A stretch of DNA of 64,000 nucleotides from Nitrobacter winogradskyi Nb-255 (GCF_000012725.1 NC_007406.1:186001-250000); one strand, 5' to 3'; shown: positions 36,960-48,372, counted from the stretch's first letter. Numbers and translations are program-made. The notes: a model not told the origin generated them from the sequence alone.

Positions 36960-37027
36960 CAGCTTCTTGTTCTGAAAGGTTTTCCTGACGCGACGGGAAG
37001 CCCGCTTCGCTGGAAAACGCGACAGGA
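36960..37027. repeat. Decayed intergenic repeat, A/C-like
   Basis: The words ttcctgacgcgacggg, cccgcttcgctggaaaacgc resemble diverged halves of the module A/C palindromes. It sits between rph and rdgB. Confidence 0.4.
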
Positions 37028-37062
37028 CGCAAGTCCTGCGGATGAACCGCGCAAGCGGCGAA

Positions 37063-37776
37063 TCACGCCACCGCCATTTTCTGCAAATCCACCAGCCGCG
37101 CGACCCCTTTTTTCGCCAGCGCCATCAGCGCGAGAAACTCATCATCGGAGAAAGGCACCTTTTCGGCGGTTCCCTGCACCTCGATGATGCGTCCTTCGCC
37201 GGTCATCACGAAGTTTGCGTCTGTATCGGCTTCCGAATCCTCGGCATAGTCTAGATCGAGGACAGGCGTGCCGTTGTAGATGCCGCAGGAGATCGCCGCG
37301 ACATTGCCTCGAAGCACGCCGGCCTTGAGCATGTTGCGGGCCTTCATCCAGTTGACGCAGTCGGCCAGCGCGACCCAGGCGCCGGTGATCGACGCGGTGC
37401 GCGTGCCGCCGTCGGCCTGAATGACGTCGCAATCGATCGTGATCTGGCGCTCGCCGAGCGCCTCGAGATCGACCGCGGCCCGCAGGGAACGGCCGATCAG
37501 GCGCTGGATTTCGACGGTCCGGCCGCCCTGCTTGCCGGCGGAGGCCTCGCGCCGGGTCCGCTCCAGCGTGGCGCGAGGCAGCATTCCGTATTCGGCCGTC
37601 ACCCAGCCCCGGCCCTGGCCCTTGAGCCATGGCGGCAGCCGCTCCTCGAGCGTCGCGGTGACCAGCACATGGGTATCGCCGAACTTCACCAAGCAGGAGC
37701 CTTCGGCGTATTTGACCACGCCTCGTTCCAGCGACACGGCGCGCAGTTCATCCGGTGCACGACGGCTAGGTCGCAT
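37063..37776 (-). CDS. rph: Ribonuclease PH
   Basis: RNase PH is a phosphorolytic exonuclease that trims the 3' ends of tRNA precursors. The 237-residue protein matches the family's usual 238 residues from the first Met ([20 protein letters not shown]) to the end. Diagnostic stretches include [38 protein letters not shown], with the phosphate-binding Arg residues, and the [20 protein letters not shown] block. It is divergent from hrcA, an arrangement conserved across the order. Confidence 0.96.
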   Translation of the reverse strand: MRPSRRAPDELRAVSLERGVVKYAEGSCLVKFGDTHVLVTATLEERLPPWLKGQGRGWVTAEYGMLPRATLERTRREASAGKQGGRTVEIQRLIGRSLRAAVDLEALGERQITIDCDVIQADGGTRTASITGAWVALADCVNWMKARNMLKAGVLRGNVAAISCGIYNGTPVLDLDYAEDSEADTDANFVMTGEGRIIEVQGTAEKVPFSDDEFLALMALAKKGVARLVDLQKMAVA

Positions 37777-37856
37777 GGGAACCCCTCCAGCAATTCATGA
37801 GAATCTTCGTGCCGTGCTTTTAGGGGTGGGGAGCCGCACCGGCAAGGGTCAGACTT

Positions 37857-37882
37857 GCAATTGCTCTCAGAACCGCAATTGC
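37857..37882. promoter_or_regulatory. Twin GCAATTGC palindromes in the rph-hrcA intergenic region
   Basis: The 8-bp palindrome GCAATTGC occurs at 37857-37864 and 37875-37882, centre to centre 18 bp. It lies between the divergent rph and hrcA starts, so it could be an operator acting on either. No CIRCE element (TTAGCACTC-N9-GAGTGCTAA) is visible here. Confidence 0.35.
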
Positions 37883-37970
37883 CCAAAGCCTGCTTGTAAC
37901 TGGTGCGAGGGAGAGACAGATTAGAAGCGGTCTCAGGCACGACGAACATTATGCGCGGGAGATAATAGCG

Positions 37971-39059
37971 TTGGCCCATCACGATCCGATTGGTCTGATT
38001 GCACCGAACGCCGGGCTTGCCCAGTTGAACGAGCGCTCGCGCGACATTTTTCGCCAGATCGTCGAGAGCTATCTTGCAACGGGCGAACCCGTGGGCTCCC
38101 GCAACATTTCCCGGCTGATCGCGGTGCCGCTCTCTCCGGCCTCGGTCCGCAATGTGATGTCCGATCTCGAACAGCTCGGGCTGATTTACGCGCCGCACAC
38201 CTCGGCCGGGCGCCTGCCGACCGAGCTCGGCCTGCGTTTTTTTGTCGATGCCCTGATGCAGGTTGGAGATCTCACCGAACCGGAACGCCAATCGATCCAG
38301 AGCCAGCTCGCGTCGGTCGGCAAGGCGCAATCGGTCGAGGCCGCGCTGGAGGAAGCCTTGACGCGGCTGTCCGGATTGACCCGGACGGCGGCGGTGGTGC
38401 TGACGGCGAAATCAAACGTGCGCTTGAAGCATATCGAGTTTGTCAGGCTGGAGCCCGACAAGGCGCTGGTGGTGCTGGTCGCAGAAGACGGACAGGTCGA
38501 AAATCGCGTGCTGACGCTCCCTTCCGGCGTTCCGGCCTCAGCGCTGACGGAAGCATCCAATTTTCTGAATGCCCGGATTCGCGGCCGGACGCTCGCCGAG
38601 GCCCGGCTCGAGCTGGAAACCGCGCTGGCGCAAAGCAAGGCGGAGCTCGATCAGCTCACACAAAAAATCGTCGCGGCCGGAATCGCGAGCTGGTCCGGCG
38701 GCGACAGCGACGACCGCCAATTGATCGTGCGAGGCCACGCCAACCTGCTCGAGGACCTGCACGCGATGGAGGACCTCGAACGGGTGCGGCTATTGTTCGA
38801 CGACCTTGAAACCAAGCGCGAGGTGATCGATCTGCTTGGCCGCGCCGAGCGCGCCGACGGCGTGCGGATCTTCATCGGCTCGGAAAACAAGCTGTTCTCG
38901 CTGTCCGGATCATCGACGATCATCGCACCCTACAGCGATGGCGCCGGTCATATCGTTGGCGTTCTCGGCGTGATCGGACCCACCCGGCTGAACTACGCGC
39001 GCGTGATCCCGATGGTGGACTACGCCGCGCGCATCGTCAGCCAGATGCTCGGCAGGTGA
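37971..39059 (+). CDS. hrcA: Heat-inducible transcription repressor HrcA
   Basis: HrcA represses groESL-type operons through CIRCE elements. The 362-residue protein has an N-terminal winged helix ([60 protein letters not shown]) and the C-terminal domain ending [20 protein letters not shown]. Start is TTG at 37971 with GGGAGA ten bases upstream; no in-frame ATG lies at a suitable place. grpE follows 93 bp downstream on the same strand. Confidence 0.95.
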   Translation: MAHHDPIGLIAPNAGLAQLNERSRDIFRQIVESYLATGEPVGSRNISRLIAVPLSPASVRNVMSDLEQLGLIYAPHTSAGRLPTELGLRFFVDALMQVGDLTEPERQSIQSQLASVGKAQSVEAALEEALTRLSGLTRTAAVVLTAKSNVRLKHIEFVRLEPDKALVVLVAEDGQVENRVLTLPSGVPASALTEASNFLNARIRGRTLAEARLELETALAQSKAELDQLTQKIVAAGIASWSGGDSDDRQLIVRGHANLLEDLHAMEDLERVRLLFDDLETKREVIDLLGRAERADGVRIFIGSENKLFSLSGSSTIIAPYSDGAGHIVGVLGVIGPTRLNYARVIPMVDYAARIVSQMLGR

Positions 39060-39074
39060 GCCGGACCCGCCACG

Positions 39075-39104
39075 CTTGATTTTTACGCCTGAACCACGAT
39101 ATCC
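39075..39104 (+). promoter_or_regulatory. Weak RpoH-like promoter before grpE
   Basis: CTTG at 39075 and CGATATCC at 39097 are 18 bases apart, the same spacing as the hsp20 candidate. The -10 half is only a partial match to CCNNATNT-type boxes. Confidence 0.3.
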
Positions 39105-39152
39105 CGCACGACCATTCCTTTCCATTCGAGACAATTGCGAGAAGGCTGCGTA

Positions 39153-39746
39153 ATGACCGATTCCGACGGCAAAACAGACAAGTCCGGCGAACCGGCTGCG
39201 GAGGTCGAGCCGGTGGTATCCAAGCCGTATGTCATGCCGGACGATCCCGAGGACGATGCGCTCGACGCGCTGAACAAGCAGCTCGCAGAGGCGAAAGATC
39301 GGACGTTGCGCACGCTGGCGGAGATGGAGAATCTGCGCAAGCGTACGGCGCGGGAGGTCTCGGACGCTCGAACCTACGGCATCTCGGGCTTCGCGCGCGA
39401 CGTTCTGGAGATCGCCGACAATCTGCAGCGCGCGCTTGATGCGGTGCCGGCGGACGCTCGCGCGGCGCCAGATCCCGGCCTGAAAGCCCTGATCGAGGGC
39501 GTGGAGCTGACCGAACGCTCGCTGCACAACGCTCTGGAAAAGCATGGCGTGAAAAAATTTGATCCGGCGGGCGAAAAATTCGATCCCAACGTCCATCAGG
39601 CCATGTACGAAGTTCCCGATCCGTCGATCCCCGTCGGCACGGTCGCCCAGGTCATTCAAGCCGGCTACATGATCGGAGAGCGGGTGCTGCGCCCGGCGCT
39701 GGTGGGCGTTGCGAAGGGCGGAGCCAAGGCGGCCGCGCCGGAATAA
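39153..39746 (+). CDS. grpE: Nucleotide exchange factor GrpE
   Basis: GrpE releases ADP from DnaK in the chaperone cycle. The 197-residue protein has a disordered acidic N-terminus, a long helix ([31 protein letters not shown]) and the C-terminal beta domain with [18 protein letters not shown] and [20 protein letters not shown]. The ATG at 39153 has GAAGG upstream. A module D hairpin follows the gene. Confidence 0.95.
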   Translation: MTDSDGKTDKSGEPAAEVEPVVSKPYVMPDDPEDDALDALNKQLAEAKDRTLRTLAEMENLRKRTAREVSDARTYGISGFARDVLEIADNLQRALDAVPADARAAPDPGLKALIEGVELTERSLHNALEKHGVKKFDPAGEKFDPNVHQAMYEVPDPSIPVGTVAQVIQAGYMIGERVLRPALVGVAKGGAKAAAPE

Positions 39747-39762
39747 TGGCAGCGCGCGTCGG

Positions 39763-39810
39763 ATCAAGATCACGGAGCCACGCTTCTGATTTGAATCAGA
39801 AGCGTGAGAG
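39763..39810. repeat. Intergenic repeat, module D, forming a 12-bp perfect hairpin
   Basis: ACGCTTCTGATT (39780-39791) pairs with AATCAGAAGCGT (39794-39805) around a 2-base loop. It lies between the convergent grpE and the exported-protein gene and could serve both as a terminator-like structure. Confidence 0.7.
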
Positions 39811-39811
39811 G

Positions 39812-40750
39812 TTAACGCGGCCGGATACCGTCACGAACCGCGCGGAAGCGCGGAAAAACGTCCGACCATTCGCTCCGCGGCGTGCTTCCGATCAGACGCA
39901 TCGCCGTTTTTCCGCTGCCGAACACGAGCCACTGCACCACGGTTACCGGCGTATTCGTTCGCGTGTTGGTGCCATCGATTCGCGTTTCGAAGCCGGGCGA
40001 TCCGTTGATCCGGATCGGCTCCGACATGGTGATGCGTCCCTCACGCAGGTTCGGGATCGTGGCTGCGACGTCGCGCGCGAACCGGCTCCGATCATCCGGC
40101 CGCTCCGGGACCGAACCGATCGGGCTGATGATGATGAAGGCTCTGCTGTCGATGTTGTTTTCCGTTTCCGCATCGGACAACAGGATGACGGCTCCCGGCG
40201 TAAGCGTCCGGATCAATTTGAAGGAGCTCAGTTCGCTCAGCTTGAAGGGCAGCAGGCCCAGTTGCTCCTCGAGCGGGACTTCCTTGCGCAGGGCGACCGT
40301 TGCGAACATCTTCTGCACGGCCTCATCGGAATAGATCTTCGCGACATTCTCCGGCACCTGCGCCGCGACGTATCCGGAAAAGGTGCCGCCCGAAATCACC
40401 ATTGAGTAGCGCCGGACATTGTCTTCACCGTTCTTGGCGGATTCGACGATGAAATAACCCTGCCCGCTCGCGGTCTCGAGACCTTGCGGCTTTGGACCTC
40501 GGGGGTCGACGGCGTTCGACTTCGCGACAGTTTCCACGTCTCTAAAAGCGGCGGCGGGGAGTTCGGCGACGACGACCTTGACGCGCTGATCCGCGGTCTC
40601 AAAACCCGGAAATGTCTTCGCGGGGTTGAGGCCTATCAGCGGAACCAGCCCGATCCGGCTGCCCGGCGCATAGATCACGTCGCTGGCGAGGGACGGATTG
40701 GCGCCGCTCAGCAGGCAGAGAATGGCAAATACGTGCAGAAAATGTCTCAT
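39812..40750 (-). CDS. Exported protein of unknown function
   Basis: I do not recognise a named domain. The 312-residue protein has a signal peptide (MRHFLHVFAILCLLSGANPS, cut near SLA-SDV) and a mainly beta-rich body with GLVPLIGLNPAKTFPGFETA and FRAVRDGIRPR at the end. It is a likely periplasmic protein conserved in related genomes. It is transcribed on the opposite strand between grpE and dnaK and shares the divergent upstream region with dnaK, so heat-shock control is possible but unproven. Confidence 0.65.
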   Translation of the reverse strand: MRHFLHVFAILCLLSGANPSLASDVIYAPGSRIGLVPLIGLNPAKTFPGFETADQRVKVVVAELPAAAFRDVETVAKSNAVDPRGPKPQGLETASGQGYFIVESAKNGEDNVRRYSMVISGGTFSGYVAAQVPENVAKIYSDEAVQKMFATVALRKEVPLEEQLGLLPFKLSELSSFKLIRTLTPGAVILLSDAETENNIDSRAFIIISPIGSVPERPDDRSRFARDVAATIPNLREGRITMSEPIRINGSPGFETRIDGTNTRTNTPVTVVQWLVFGSGKTAMRLIGSTPRSEWSDVFPRFRAVRDGIRPR

Positions 40751-41143
40751 GCGCGCTTATCTGGATTTGCATTGAGGCCGTTCAATGATCGTCAGGCCAG
40801 CGGTCCGGGAAGATGATTCAGATGATGCATTCTACGAAACCTGACTGCCGCATCAAGCGCATCAGCCGTCGGCGCAGGGCACCGCCAGCCGTCTTCACCA
40901 TGGCCCAAGACGACTGGGCCGGCTAGGTTAATTATCGGCTTGTCCGGATCGTCCCTGGCTGACAGGGACGCAAAAGAATTGCGTTTTCAGCCGGCGGATA
41001 GATGTCCGGTCCTTGCGGCCCCCACCCCCCCTCCTATATGAGGCTCACCGTCGCTATATCGCGAGTAATTGATATCTGGGGGTCTGGATGAGGGTGCCGT
41101 CAGGGCCTGCCCGGACTGCCGCAACAAGAAGGATATGAGGACC
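40751..41143. other. Divergent promoter region, exported protein / dnaK
   Basis: The 393-bp gap holds the RpoH-like promoter of dnaK given separately and presumably the promoter of the exported-protein gene. No gene, RNA gene or repeat module is apparent. Confidence 0.45.
41012..41039 (+). promoter_or_regulatory. Predicted RpoH (sigma-32) promoter of dnaK
   Basis: CTTG at 41012-41015 and CCTATAT at 41033-41039 are separated by 17 bases, matching the alphaproteobacterial heat-shock consensus (CTTG ... CCTATNT). It lies 105 bases before the dnaK start. No CIRCE is present. Confidence 0.65.
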
Positions 41144-43036
<1,893 letters not shown>

Positions 43037-43117
43037 ACGGCAGGAAGACCATGGCCCCGGTCCTCAAGGTGCGTAATGCGTCTCGGAGGGCGGGGTCATG
43101 TTTGTTTAAGCGGGATG

Positions 43118-43161
43118 CTTCATCCGGCGAGCGAATTTCTGGCTCGCCTTTCTGGATGAAG
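43118..43161 (+). other. Nested stem-loop between dnaK and dnaJ
   Basis: An outer 8-bp stem (CTTCATCC 43118-43125 with GGATGAAG 43154-43161) encloses an inner 7-bp stem (GGCGAGC 43126-43132 with GCTCGCC 43142-43148). No T-run follows. It lies about 80 bases after dnaK and 23 before dnaJ and could stabilise the dnaK mRNA or attenuate dnaJ. Confidence 0.7.
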
Positions 43162-43184
43162 CGACCTTCGGGCGGAACGGACTG

Positions 43185-44321
43185 ATGTCGACCAAACGCT
43201 GTTACTACGAAACCCTTGAGGTCGATCGGAACGCGGACGACACCAAACTCAAGGCAGCCTTTCGCAAGCTGGCCATGAAATGGCACCCGGACAGAAATCC
43301 GGGCGACTCGTCCAGCGAGATGCGCTTCAAGGAAATCAACGAGGCCTATGAGGTCCTGAAGGACAGCAACAAGCGCGCCGCTTACGACCGCTTCGGCCAC
43401 GCGGCGTTCGAGCAGGGCGGCATGGGCGGCGGCGCGGCCGGGTTCGGCGCAGGCTTCGCTTCCTCATTCTCCGACATCTTCGAGGATCTGTTCGGCATGT
43501 CCGGGCAGCGCGGCCGGTCAGGCGGACGCGAACGAGGCGGAGATCTTCGATATAATATGGAGATCACGCTTGAGGAGGCTTATCACGGCAAGACCGCCCA
43601 GATCGAGATTCCAGTCTCGGTAACGTGCGAGTCCTGCTCTGGGACGGGCGCCAAGGCCGGGACCAAGCCGAAGAACTGCGCGATGTGCGGGGGCGCCGGC
43701 CGGATTCGCCAGGCTCAGGGCTTCTTCACGCTGGAGCGCACCTGTCCCGGCTGTCAGGGACGGGGCCAGATGATCGAGGATCCCTGCCCGTCCTGTGGCG
43801 GGTCGGGCCGGGTCAACCGGGAGCGTTCGCTTTCGGTCAATATTCCCGCCGGCGTCGAGGATGGCACCCGCATTCGCCTCGCTGGCGAAGGTGAGGCGGG
43901 AGTCCGTGGCGGCCCGCCTGGCGACCTCTACATTTTCCTCTCGCTGATTCCGCATCAGTTCTTCCAGCGGGACGGCGCCGATCTGCATTGCCGTGTGCCG
44001 ATTTCAATGGTCGCCGCCGCTCTTGGCGGAGAGATTGAGGTGCCGACCATCGACAAGGGCAAGACCAAGGTGCGGGTGCCGTCGGGAACCCAGTCCGGCC
44101 GCCGTTTTCGCATTGCAACAAAGGGAATGCCCGTGCTGCGCTCTCGTCAGACCGGCGACATGTATGTTCAGGTGGTGGTGGAAACTCCGCAGAATCTGAC
44201 CAAGCGACAACAGGATCTTTTGGCCGAGTTTGAAAAGCTGTCGTCGGGAGAGACTCAGCCGGAGGCGGCGGGTTTCTTCACTAAGGTCAAGGACTTCTTC
44301 GGCACTCGGGCGACTCCGTAA
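43185..44321 (+). CDS. dnaJ: Chaperone protein DnaJ (Hsp40)
   Basis: DnaJ delivers substrates to DnaK and stimulates its ATPase. The 378-residue protein has the J domain with the HPD motif in KWHPDRNPG, a Gly-rich linker ([14 protein letters not shown]), and four zinc repeats, [24 protein letters not shown] and CPSCGGSG, followed by the C-terminal substrate domain. It lies 148 bp after dnaK. Confidence 0.98.
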   Translation: MSTKRCYYETLEVDRNADDTKLKAAFRKLAMKWHPDRNPGDSSSEMRFKEINEAYEVLKDSNKRAAYDRFGHAAFEQGGMGGGAAGFGAGFASSFSDIFEDLFGMSGQRGRSGGRERGGDLRYNMEITLEEAYHGKTAQIEIPVSVTCESCSGTGAKAGTKPKNCAMCGGAGRIRQAQGFFTLERTCPGCQGRGQMIEDPCPSCGGSGRVNRERSLSVNIPAGVEDGTRIRLAGEGEAGVRGGPPGDLYIFLSLIPHQFFQRDGADLHCRVPISMVAAALGGEIEVPTIDKGKTKVRVPSGTQSGRRFRIATKGMPVLRSRQTGDMYVQVVVETPQNLTKRQQDLLAEFEKLSSGETQPEAAGFFTKVKDFFGTRATP

Positions 44322-44414
44322 TCACCGTTTTGCTTGACCGGGCCGATCGTCGGATGTACCTGTGAATAACTTAAGCCTGCCTCCCTGCCAGTATTGACCC
44401 CACCTGGGTGCGAA

Positions 44415-45017
44415 ATGCCTTTGCAATTGTCCGCGCGTGCGTCGAAGAAGCCCCTTCATCTTGATGATGAGGTCCGCTTTCTCCGCTCGTGGATTGAGAA
44501 GCCGCTCCATATGGGTGCGGTCATGCCGTCCGGACGTATTCTGGCGCGCACCATGGCGCAGTATGTCGATGTCGCGTCCGCCGATCCGGTCATCGAACTG
44601 GGACCGGGGACCGGAGCGATCACCAACGCGCTGATCGAGCACGGCGTCGATCCGAAGCGTCTCGTGCTGGTCGAATACGATCCCGGCTTTTGTGCGCTGC
44701 TTCGCGACCGCTACCCGCAGGCGACGGTCGTGCAGGGCGATGCGTATACCTTACGGGACTCGCTGTGGAACGTGCTGAGCGCGCGCGCTTCGGCTATCGT
44801 CTCCGGCCTGCCGCTCGTCACCAAGCCGATGTTGACCCGGCTCAAGCTGATACGGGACGCCTTCGCGACGCTCGCTCCCGGCGCTCCCTTCGTGCAGTTC
44901 ACCTATTCGGTGGTCCCGCCCATCCCAAAATCTCTCCCGGGCATTTCGACCGAGGCGTCCGAGCGAATCTGGATGAACCTGCCTCCCGCTCGCGTCTGGG
45001 TGTATCGCAAGCGCTGA
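44415..45017 (+). CDS. pmtA: Phospholipid N-methyltransferase (PmtA)
   Basis: PmtA methylates phosphatidylethanolamine three times with S-adenosylmethionine to make phosphatidylcholine in the membrane. The 200-residue protein has the SAM-binding loop VIELGPGTGAITNALIEHG and the family blocks FLRSWIEKPLHMGAVMPSG and FTYSVVPPIPKSLPGI. It resembles the Rhodobacter/Bradyrhizobium type. ATG at 44415 is chosen; a TTG at 44394 would add seven residues. Position after dnaJ is conserved in relatives. Confidence 0.85.
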   Translation: MPLQLSARASKKPLHLDDEVRFLRSWIEKPLHMGAVMPSGRILARTMAQYVDVASADPVIELGPGTGAITNALIEHGVDPKRLVLVEYDPGFCALLRDRYPQATVVQGDAYTLRDSLWNVLSARASAIVSGLPLVTKPMLTRLKLIRDAFATLAPGAPFVQFTYSVVPPIPKSLPGISTEASERIWMNLPPARVWVYRKR

Positions 45018-45025
45018 TGGACCAT

Positions 45026-45079
45026 TAGCGTTTCAAACGAACGAAGTGTTGACCGGTTCGCGTGAAGAAAACGCCATAG
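45026..45079. repeat. Intergenic repeat, module C, compact copy
   Basis: The copy runs from tagcgtttcaaacgaacgaa to gttcgcgtgaagaaaacgcc and atag. It lies between pmtA and the FMN reductase gene. Confidence 0.65.
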
Positions 45080-45102
45080 CGCGGACCGCAGGTGTCCCTG
45101 CA

Positions 45103-45696
45103 ATGCGATCGACAGGTCTGTTCGCACCGAAAATCCTCATCATCCCCGGCTCGCTTCGCACCGGCTCGCAGAATGCAAGGCTTGCCGCGGTTATAGCCAA
45201 GGAATTTATCCGGGCCGATGTCGAAGTCACCCGGATTTCGCTCGGAGACTTCCCGCTACCGATCTACGACGCCGACCTTCAGGCAAGCGCAGGCGTGCCC
45301 GCAAGCGCCGTCAACCTCAAGCAGATGATCGCCGCGCACCACGGGGTCGTCATTGTAACGCCCGAATACAACGCTTCGCTGCCGCCATTGCTCAAGAACG
45401 CGATCGACTGGATATCACGCGTCCAGAGTCCGCATGAAGCGCGCGGACAGGTTTTCCATGAACGCGCCTTTGCGATCGCGTCAGCCTCCACGGGCCGGTT
45501 CGGCGGCGCACGATGTCTGGCGCAGTTGCGCCTGATCCTTTCGGTATGCGGGGCGATGGTGATTCCCAATCAGCTCGCGCTGTCATTCGCGGGCGACGCC
45601 TACGACGATATGGAACGGTTGAAGCGTTCGGCGGATGCCGATGCGCTGAAGAAGATGGTACGACAGTTGATCACGCTCGCCGGGAATATGCAGTAG
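45103..45696 (+). CDS. NADPH-dependent FMN reductase family protein
   Basis: The 197-residue flavoprotein has the FMN phosphate loop IPGSLRTGSQNARL and the family block VVIVTPEYNASLPPLLKNAI DWISR, as in ArsH/SsuE/ChrR-type reductases. It should reduce quinones, azo dyes or metal ions with NAD(P)H; the true substrate is unknown. ATG at 45103 is chosen because the first strand follows directly; an upstream start at 45046 overlaps repeat sequence. dapB follows on the same strand. Confidence 0.85.
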   Translation: MRSTGLFAPKILIIPGSLRTGSQNARLAAVIAKEFIRADVEVTRISLGDFPLPIYDADLQASAGVPASAVNLKQMIAAHHGVVIVTPEYNASLPPLLKNAIDWISRVQSPHEARGQVFHERAFAIASASTGRFGGARCLAQLRLILSVCGAMVIPNQLALSFAGDAYDDMERLKRSADADALKKMVRQLITLAGNMQ

Positions 45697-45800
45697 GCCG
45701 TGCTTGATAGGAACGGCATCGCGCAACGGATGCGGGACCTGATTGGTTGCCGCGAAACGCAGCCCCCGCTATACCCACAGAAGCATTCGAGGACTCGGCC

Positions 45801-46613
45801 GTGGCTGACATGCGTTTGATTGTTGCAGGGGCAGGCGGCCGGATGGGCCGCGCCCTGGTGCGCGCGATCGCCGAAACCGATGGCGCGGTGCTGGCGGGCG
45901 CGCTCGAGGCGCCGGAATCCGAGTTGATCGGGAAGGACGCCAGCGTTCTGGCCGGCCTTCCCGCCAGCGGAATCGAAGTGTCGGCGGATCTCTGGTCATT
46001 GTCGGCGAAAGCCGACGGTATCCTGGATTTTACGGTTCCGGCCGCGACCATCGCGAATGTGGCCGTCGCCGCCGAGCGCGGCCTGATTCACGTCATCGGC
46101 ACCACCGGCCTTTCGGCGTCGGACATGGCTGTGATCCGGAGCGTGACGTCACGCACGGCGGTCGTGCAGTCGGGCAATATGAGTCTAGGCGTCAACCTGC
46201 TTGCTGCACTGGTAAAGCGCATGGCGCAGGCACTCGACGAAAGTTTCGATGTTGAAGTTCTCGAGATGCATCACAGGGCCAAGATTGATGCGCCTTCCGG
46301 CACAGCGTTGATGTTGGGACAGGCGGCGGCTGACGGCCGCAAGGTCGGTCTGGATCAGCGCGCGGTGCGCGGCCGGGACGGCCTTACCGGCGCCCGCAAG
46401 GCCGGCGACATCGGTTTTGCCTCGCTTCGGGGAGGCACCGTGTCCGGAGATCACAGCGTCATCTTCGCGGGTCCATATGAGCGCATCACATTGTCGCATC
46501 ATGCCGAGGACCGGATGATTTTCGCGCATGGCGCATTGAAGGCCGCGAAGTGGGCGTTCGGTAAAGAGCCCGGCCTCTACTCGATGTCAGACGTGCTCGG
46601 GCTGGATGTTTAG
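45801..46613 (+). CDS. dapB: 4-hydroxy-tetrahydrodipicolinate reductase
   Basis: DapB reduces hydroxytetrahydrodipicolinate in lysine and diaminopimelate synthesis, so it supplies cell-wall precursors. The 270-residue protein has the nucleotide loop [12 protein letters not shown] and the diagnostic [20 protein letters not shown] with the catalytic His and Lys. Start is most likely GTG at 45801, with GAGGA eight bases upstream, giving [10 protein letters not shown]; the ATG at 45810 is the alternative. Confidence 0.94.
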
Positions 46614-46627
46614 CATTGCGGTTATCA

Positions 46628-46753
46628 CAGCGTTTTCGAGCGAAGCCTATCCTCCGGCTTGATCCGGGGATGCATATCGTTTCGTGCGAAGACGCCGCGT
46701 CAAATCAAGATCCGAGAGCCACGCTTTTGATCCGTCGGAAGCGGAAAGGCTCC
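46628..46753. repeat. Composite intergenic repeat, modules C-D
   Basis: Module C (cgttttcgagcgaagcctat...gcatatcgtttcgtgcgaag) is followed by a decayed module D (gccacgcttttgatccgtcg gaagcgg). It fills most of the dapB-gpmA gap. Confidence 0.7.
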
Positions 46754-46779
46754 AGGGATCCAAGAATGGAGCAGGCAGA

Positions 46780-47403
46780 ATGAGCGAACGTCTTCTGGTG
46801 CTCGTGCGTCACGGCCAGAGCGAATGGAATCTGAAAAACCTGTTCACAGGCTGGAAGGATCCGGATCTGACGGAGTTGGGCGCGGCTGAGGCGAAGGATG
46901 CGGGGCGCAAGCTGAAGGCGCAGGGCTTTGTTTTCGACATCGCCTTCACCTCGACGTTGATCCGTGCCCAGCACACGCTCGATCTTGTGCTCAAGGAACT
47001 GGACCAGACCGGGATTCCGGTCAGGAAAGACCAGGCGCTGAACGAGCGTGACTATGGCGATCTTTCGGGCCTCAACAAGGATGAGGCCCGCAAGAAGTGG
47101 GGCGACGAACAGGTGCTGGTGTGGCGCCGGTCGTATGACGTACCGCCGCCCGGCGGCGAGAGCCTGAAGGATACGCTGGCGCGCACGCTGCCGTACTTCG
47201 TGCAGGAAATCCTGCCATGCGTTCTTCGCGGCGAGTGCACGCTCGTGGCGGCGCACGGCAACTCGCTGCGCGCGCTCGTCATGGTTCTGGAAAAACTGTC
47301 GCCGGAACAGATTCTCGCGCGCGAACTGGCGACCGGCGCGCCCGTGATCTATCGGCTCAACGCCGATGCGACGGTGGCATCGAAACTGGATCTCGCGGCC
47401 TGA
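46780..47403 (+). CDS. gpmA: 2,3-bisphosphoglycerate-dependent phosphoglycerate mutase
   Basis: GpmA interconverts 3- and 2-phosphoglycerate in glycolysis and gluconeogenesis. The 207-residue protein has [20 protein letters not shown] with the phosphorylated His, the acid [20 protein letters not shown] and the second His in [12 protein letters not shown]. It is shorter than the 250-residue E. coli form, as is usual for the alphaproteobacterial type. The ATG at 46780 begins just before the first strand. It is convergent with the Ogt gene. Confidence 0.94.
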   Translation: MSERLLVLVRHGQSEWNLKNLFTGWKDPDLTELGAAEAKDAGRKLKAQGFVFDIAFTSTLIRAQHTLDLVLKELDQTGIPVRKDQALNERDYGDLSGLNKDEARKKWGDEQVLVWRRSYDVPPPGGESLKDTLARTLPYFVQEILPCVLRGECTLVAAHGNSLRALVMVLEKLSPEQILARELATGAPVIYRLNADATVASKLDLAA

Positions 47404-47409
47404 CGAACC

Positions 47410-48318
47410 TCATTCCAGGCCAATCCGCCCGGCCTCCCACCCCAGCATCGCGTGCTTGCGGGTGATTCCCCAGTGATACCCCGTCAGCGCGCCGCTTTTG
47501 CCGAGCACGCGATGGCAGGGCACGACGAATGACACCGGGTTCTTGCCGACAGCGGCGCCGACGGCGCGCGAAGCGGTCGGGCGATCGATACTGGCGGCGA
47601 TGGTTGAGTAGGTCGTGACCTTTCCCATGGGAATCCTGAGCAGGGTCTGCCAGACCCGGACCTCGAAATCCGTCCCGATCAGAACCACGCGCAGCGGCTG
47701 GTCGGCTCGCCAAAGCCTCGTATCGAACACGCGCTGCGCCAGCGCCCCGGTGCGAGCTGCATCCTCGACGTAAGCTGCATTGGGCCATCGCCGCTTCATG
47801 TCGGCGAGCGCGGCCTGCTCGTCGCCGCCGTCGGCGAAAGCCAGTCCCGCGAGGCCACGGTCGCTGGCGATCACAATCGCGATGCCGAAGGGCGAGGGAT
47901 GAAAACCGAAAGCGAGCTTCATGCCGGAGCCGCCATTCTTCCATTCGCCGGGTGACATCGCTTCATGCGTGACGAACAGGTCGTGCAGGCGTCCCGGACC
48001 CGAGAGGCCGGAGTCGAGGGCTGCATCGAGCACGCTGGCGGATTTGCGCAACAACCGCTTGGCGTGGTCGAGCGTCAGCGCCTGCATGAACAATTTCGGG
48101 GTTAGACCCGCCCAGCGCCGGAACAGATGGTGCAACTCGTCCGGCGTCACGCCGGCGGCGTCAGCCGTCGCTGCGATGGCGGGCTGCGAGCGCCAGTTTT
48201 CGGAGATGAAGGCGATCGCTCGGCGGACCGCGTCATAATCGCGCAATGCTGCGCCAGGCGCGTCCGGCTGCGTCATGCGCGAATCAGCCGGAGCAGGAAT
48301 TTTCGCAAGCGTCATCAT
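47410..48318 (-). CDS. AraC-type HTH fused to methylated-DNA--cysteine methyltransferase (Ada-like)
   Basis: The 302-residue protein has an AraC-like helix-turn-helix (about residues 30-110; IAATADAAGVTPDELHHLFR and AGLTPKLFMQALTLDHAKRL) followed by an Ogt/MGMT domain with the acceptor Cys in VVPCHRVLGKSG and the family tail YHWGITRKHAML. It repairs O6-alkylguanine by transferring the alkyl group to the Cys. The N-terminal zinc domain of E. coli Ada, which senses methyl phosphotriesters, is absent, so adaptive autoregulation of the Ada kind is not expected. Two adjacent ATGs (48318, 48315) are possible starts, each with a weak ribosome-binding site. Confidence 0.9.
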   Translation of the reverse strand: MMTLAKIPAPADSRMTQPDAPGAALRDYDAVRRAIAFISENWRSQPAIAATADAAGVTPDELHHLFRRWAGLTPKLFMQALTLDHAKRLLRKSASVLDAALDSGLSGPGRLHDLFVTHEAMSPGEWKNGGSGMKLAFGFHPSPFGIAIVIASDRGLAGLAFADGGDEQAALADMKRRWPNAAYVEDAARTGALAQRVFDTRLWRADQPLRVVLIGTDFEVRVWQTLLRIPMGKVTTYSTIAASIDRPTASRAVGAAVGKNPVSFVVPCHRVLGKSGALTGYHWGITRKHAMLGWEAGRIGLE

Positions 48319-48372
48319 GGCCAGGATGTAGGACGTTCGCCGTCTGCCGGCCACCCGATTTCCGGCGACCCT

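Noticed and set aside
37790-37860. RpoH-like promoter for rph (CTTG ... CCCTAAAA on the minus strand)
   Set aside because: The -10 half does not fit the CCNNATNT pattern well enough, and rph is not a typical heat-shock gene.
37777-37970. CIRCE element expected upstream of hrcA
   Set aside because: No TTAGCACTC-N9-GAGTGCTAA or close variant is visible between rph and hrcA, or upstream of dnaK.
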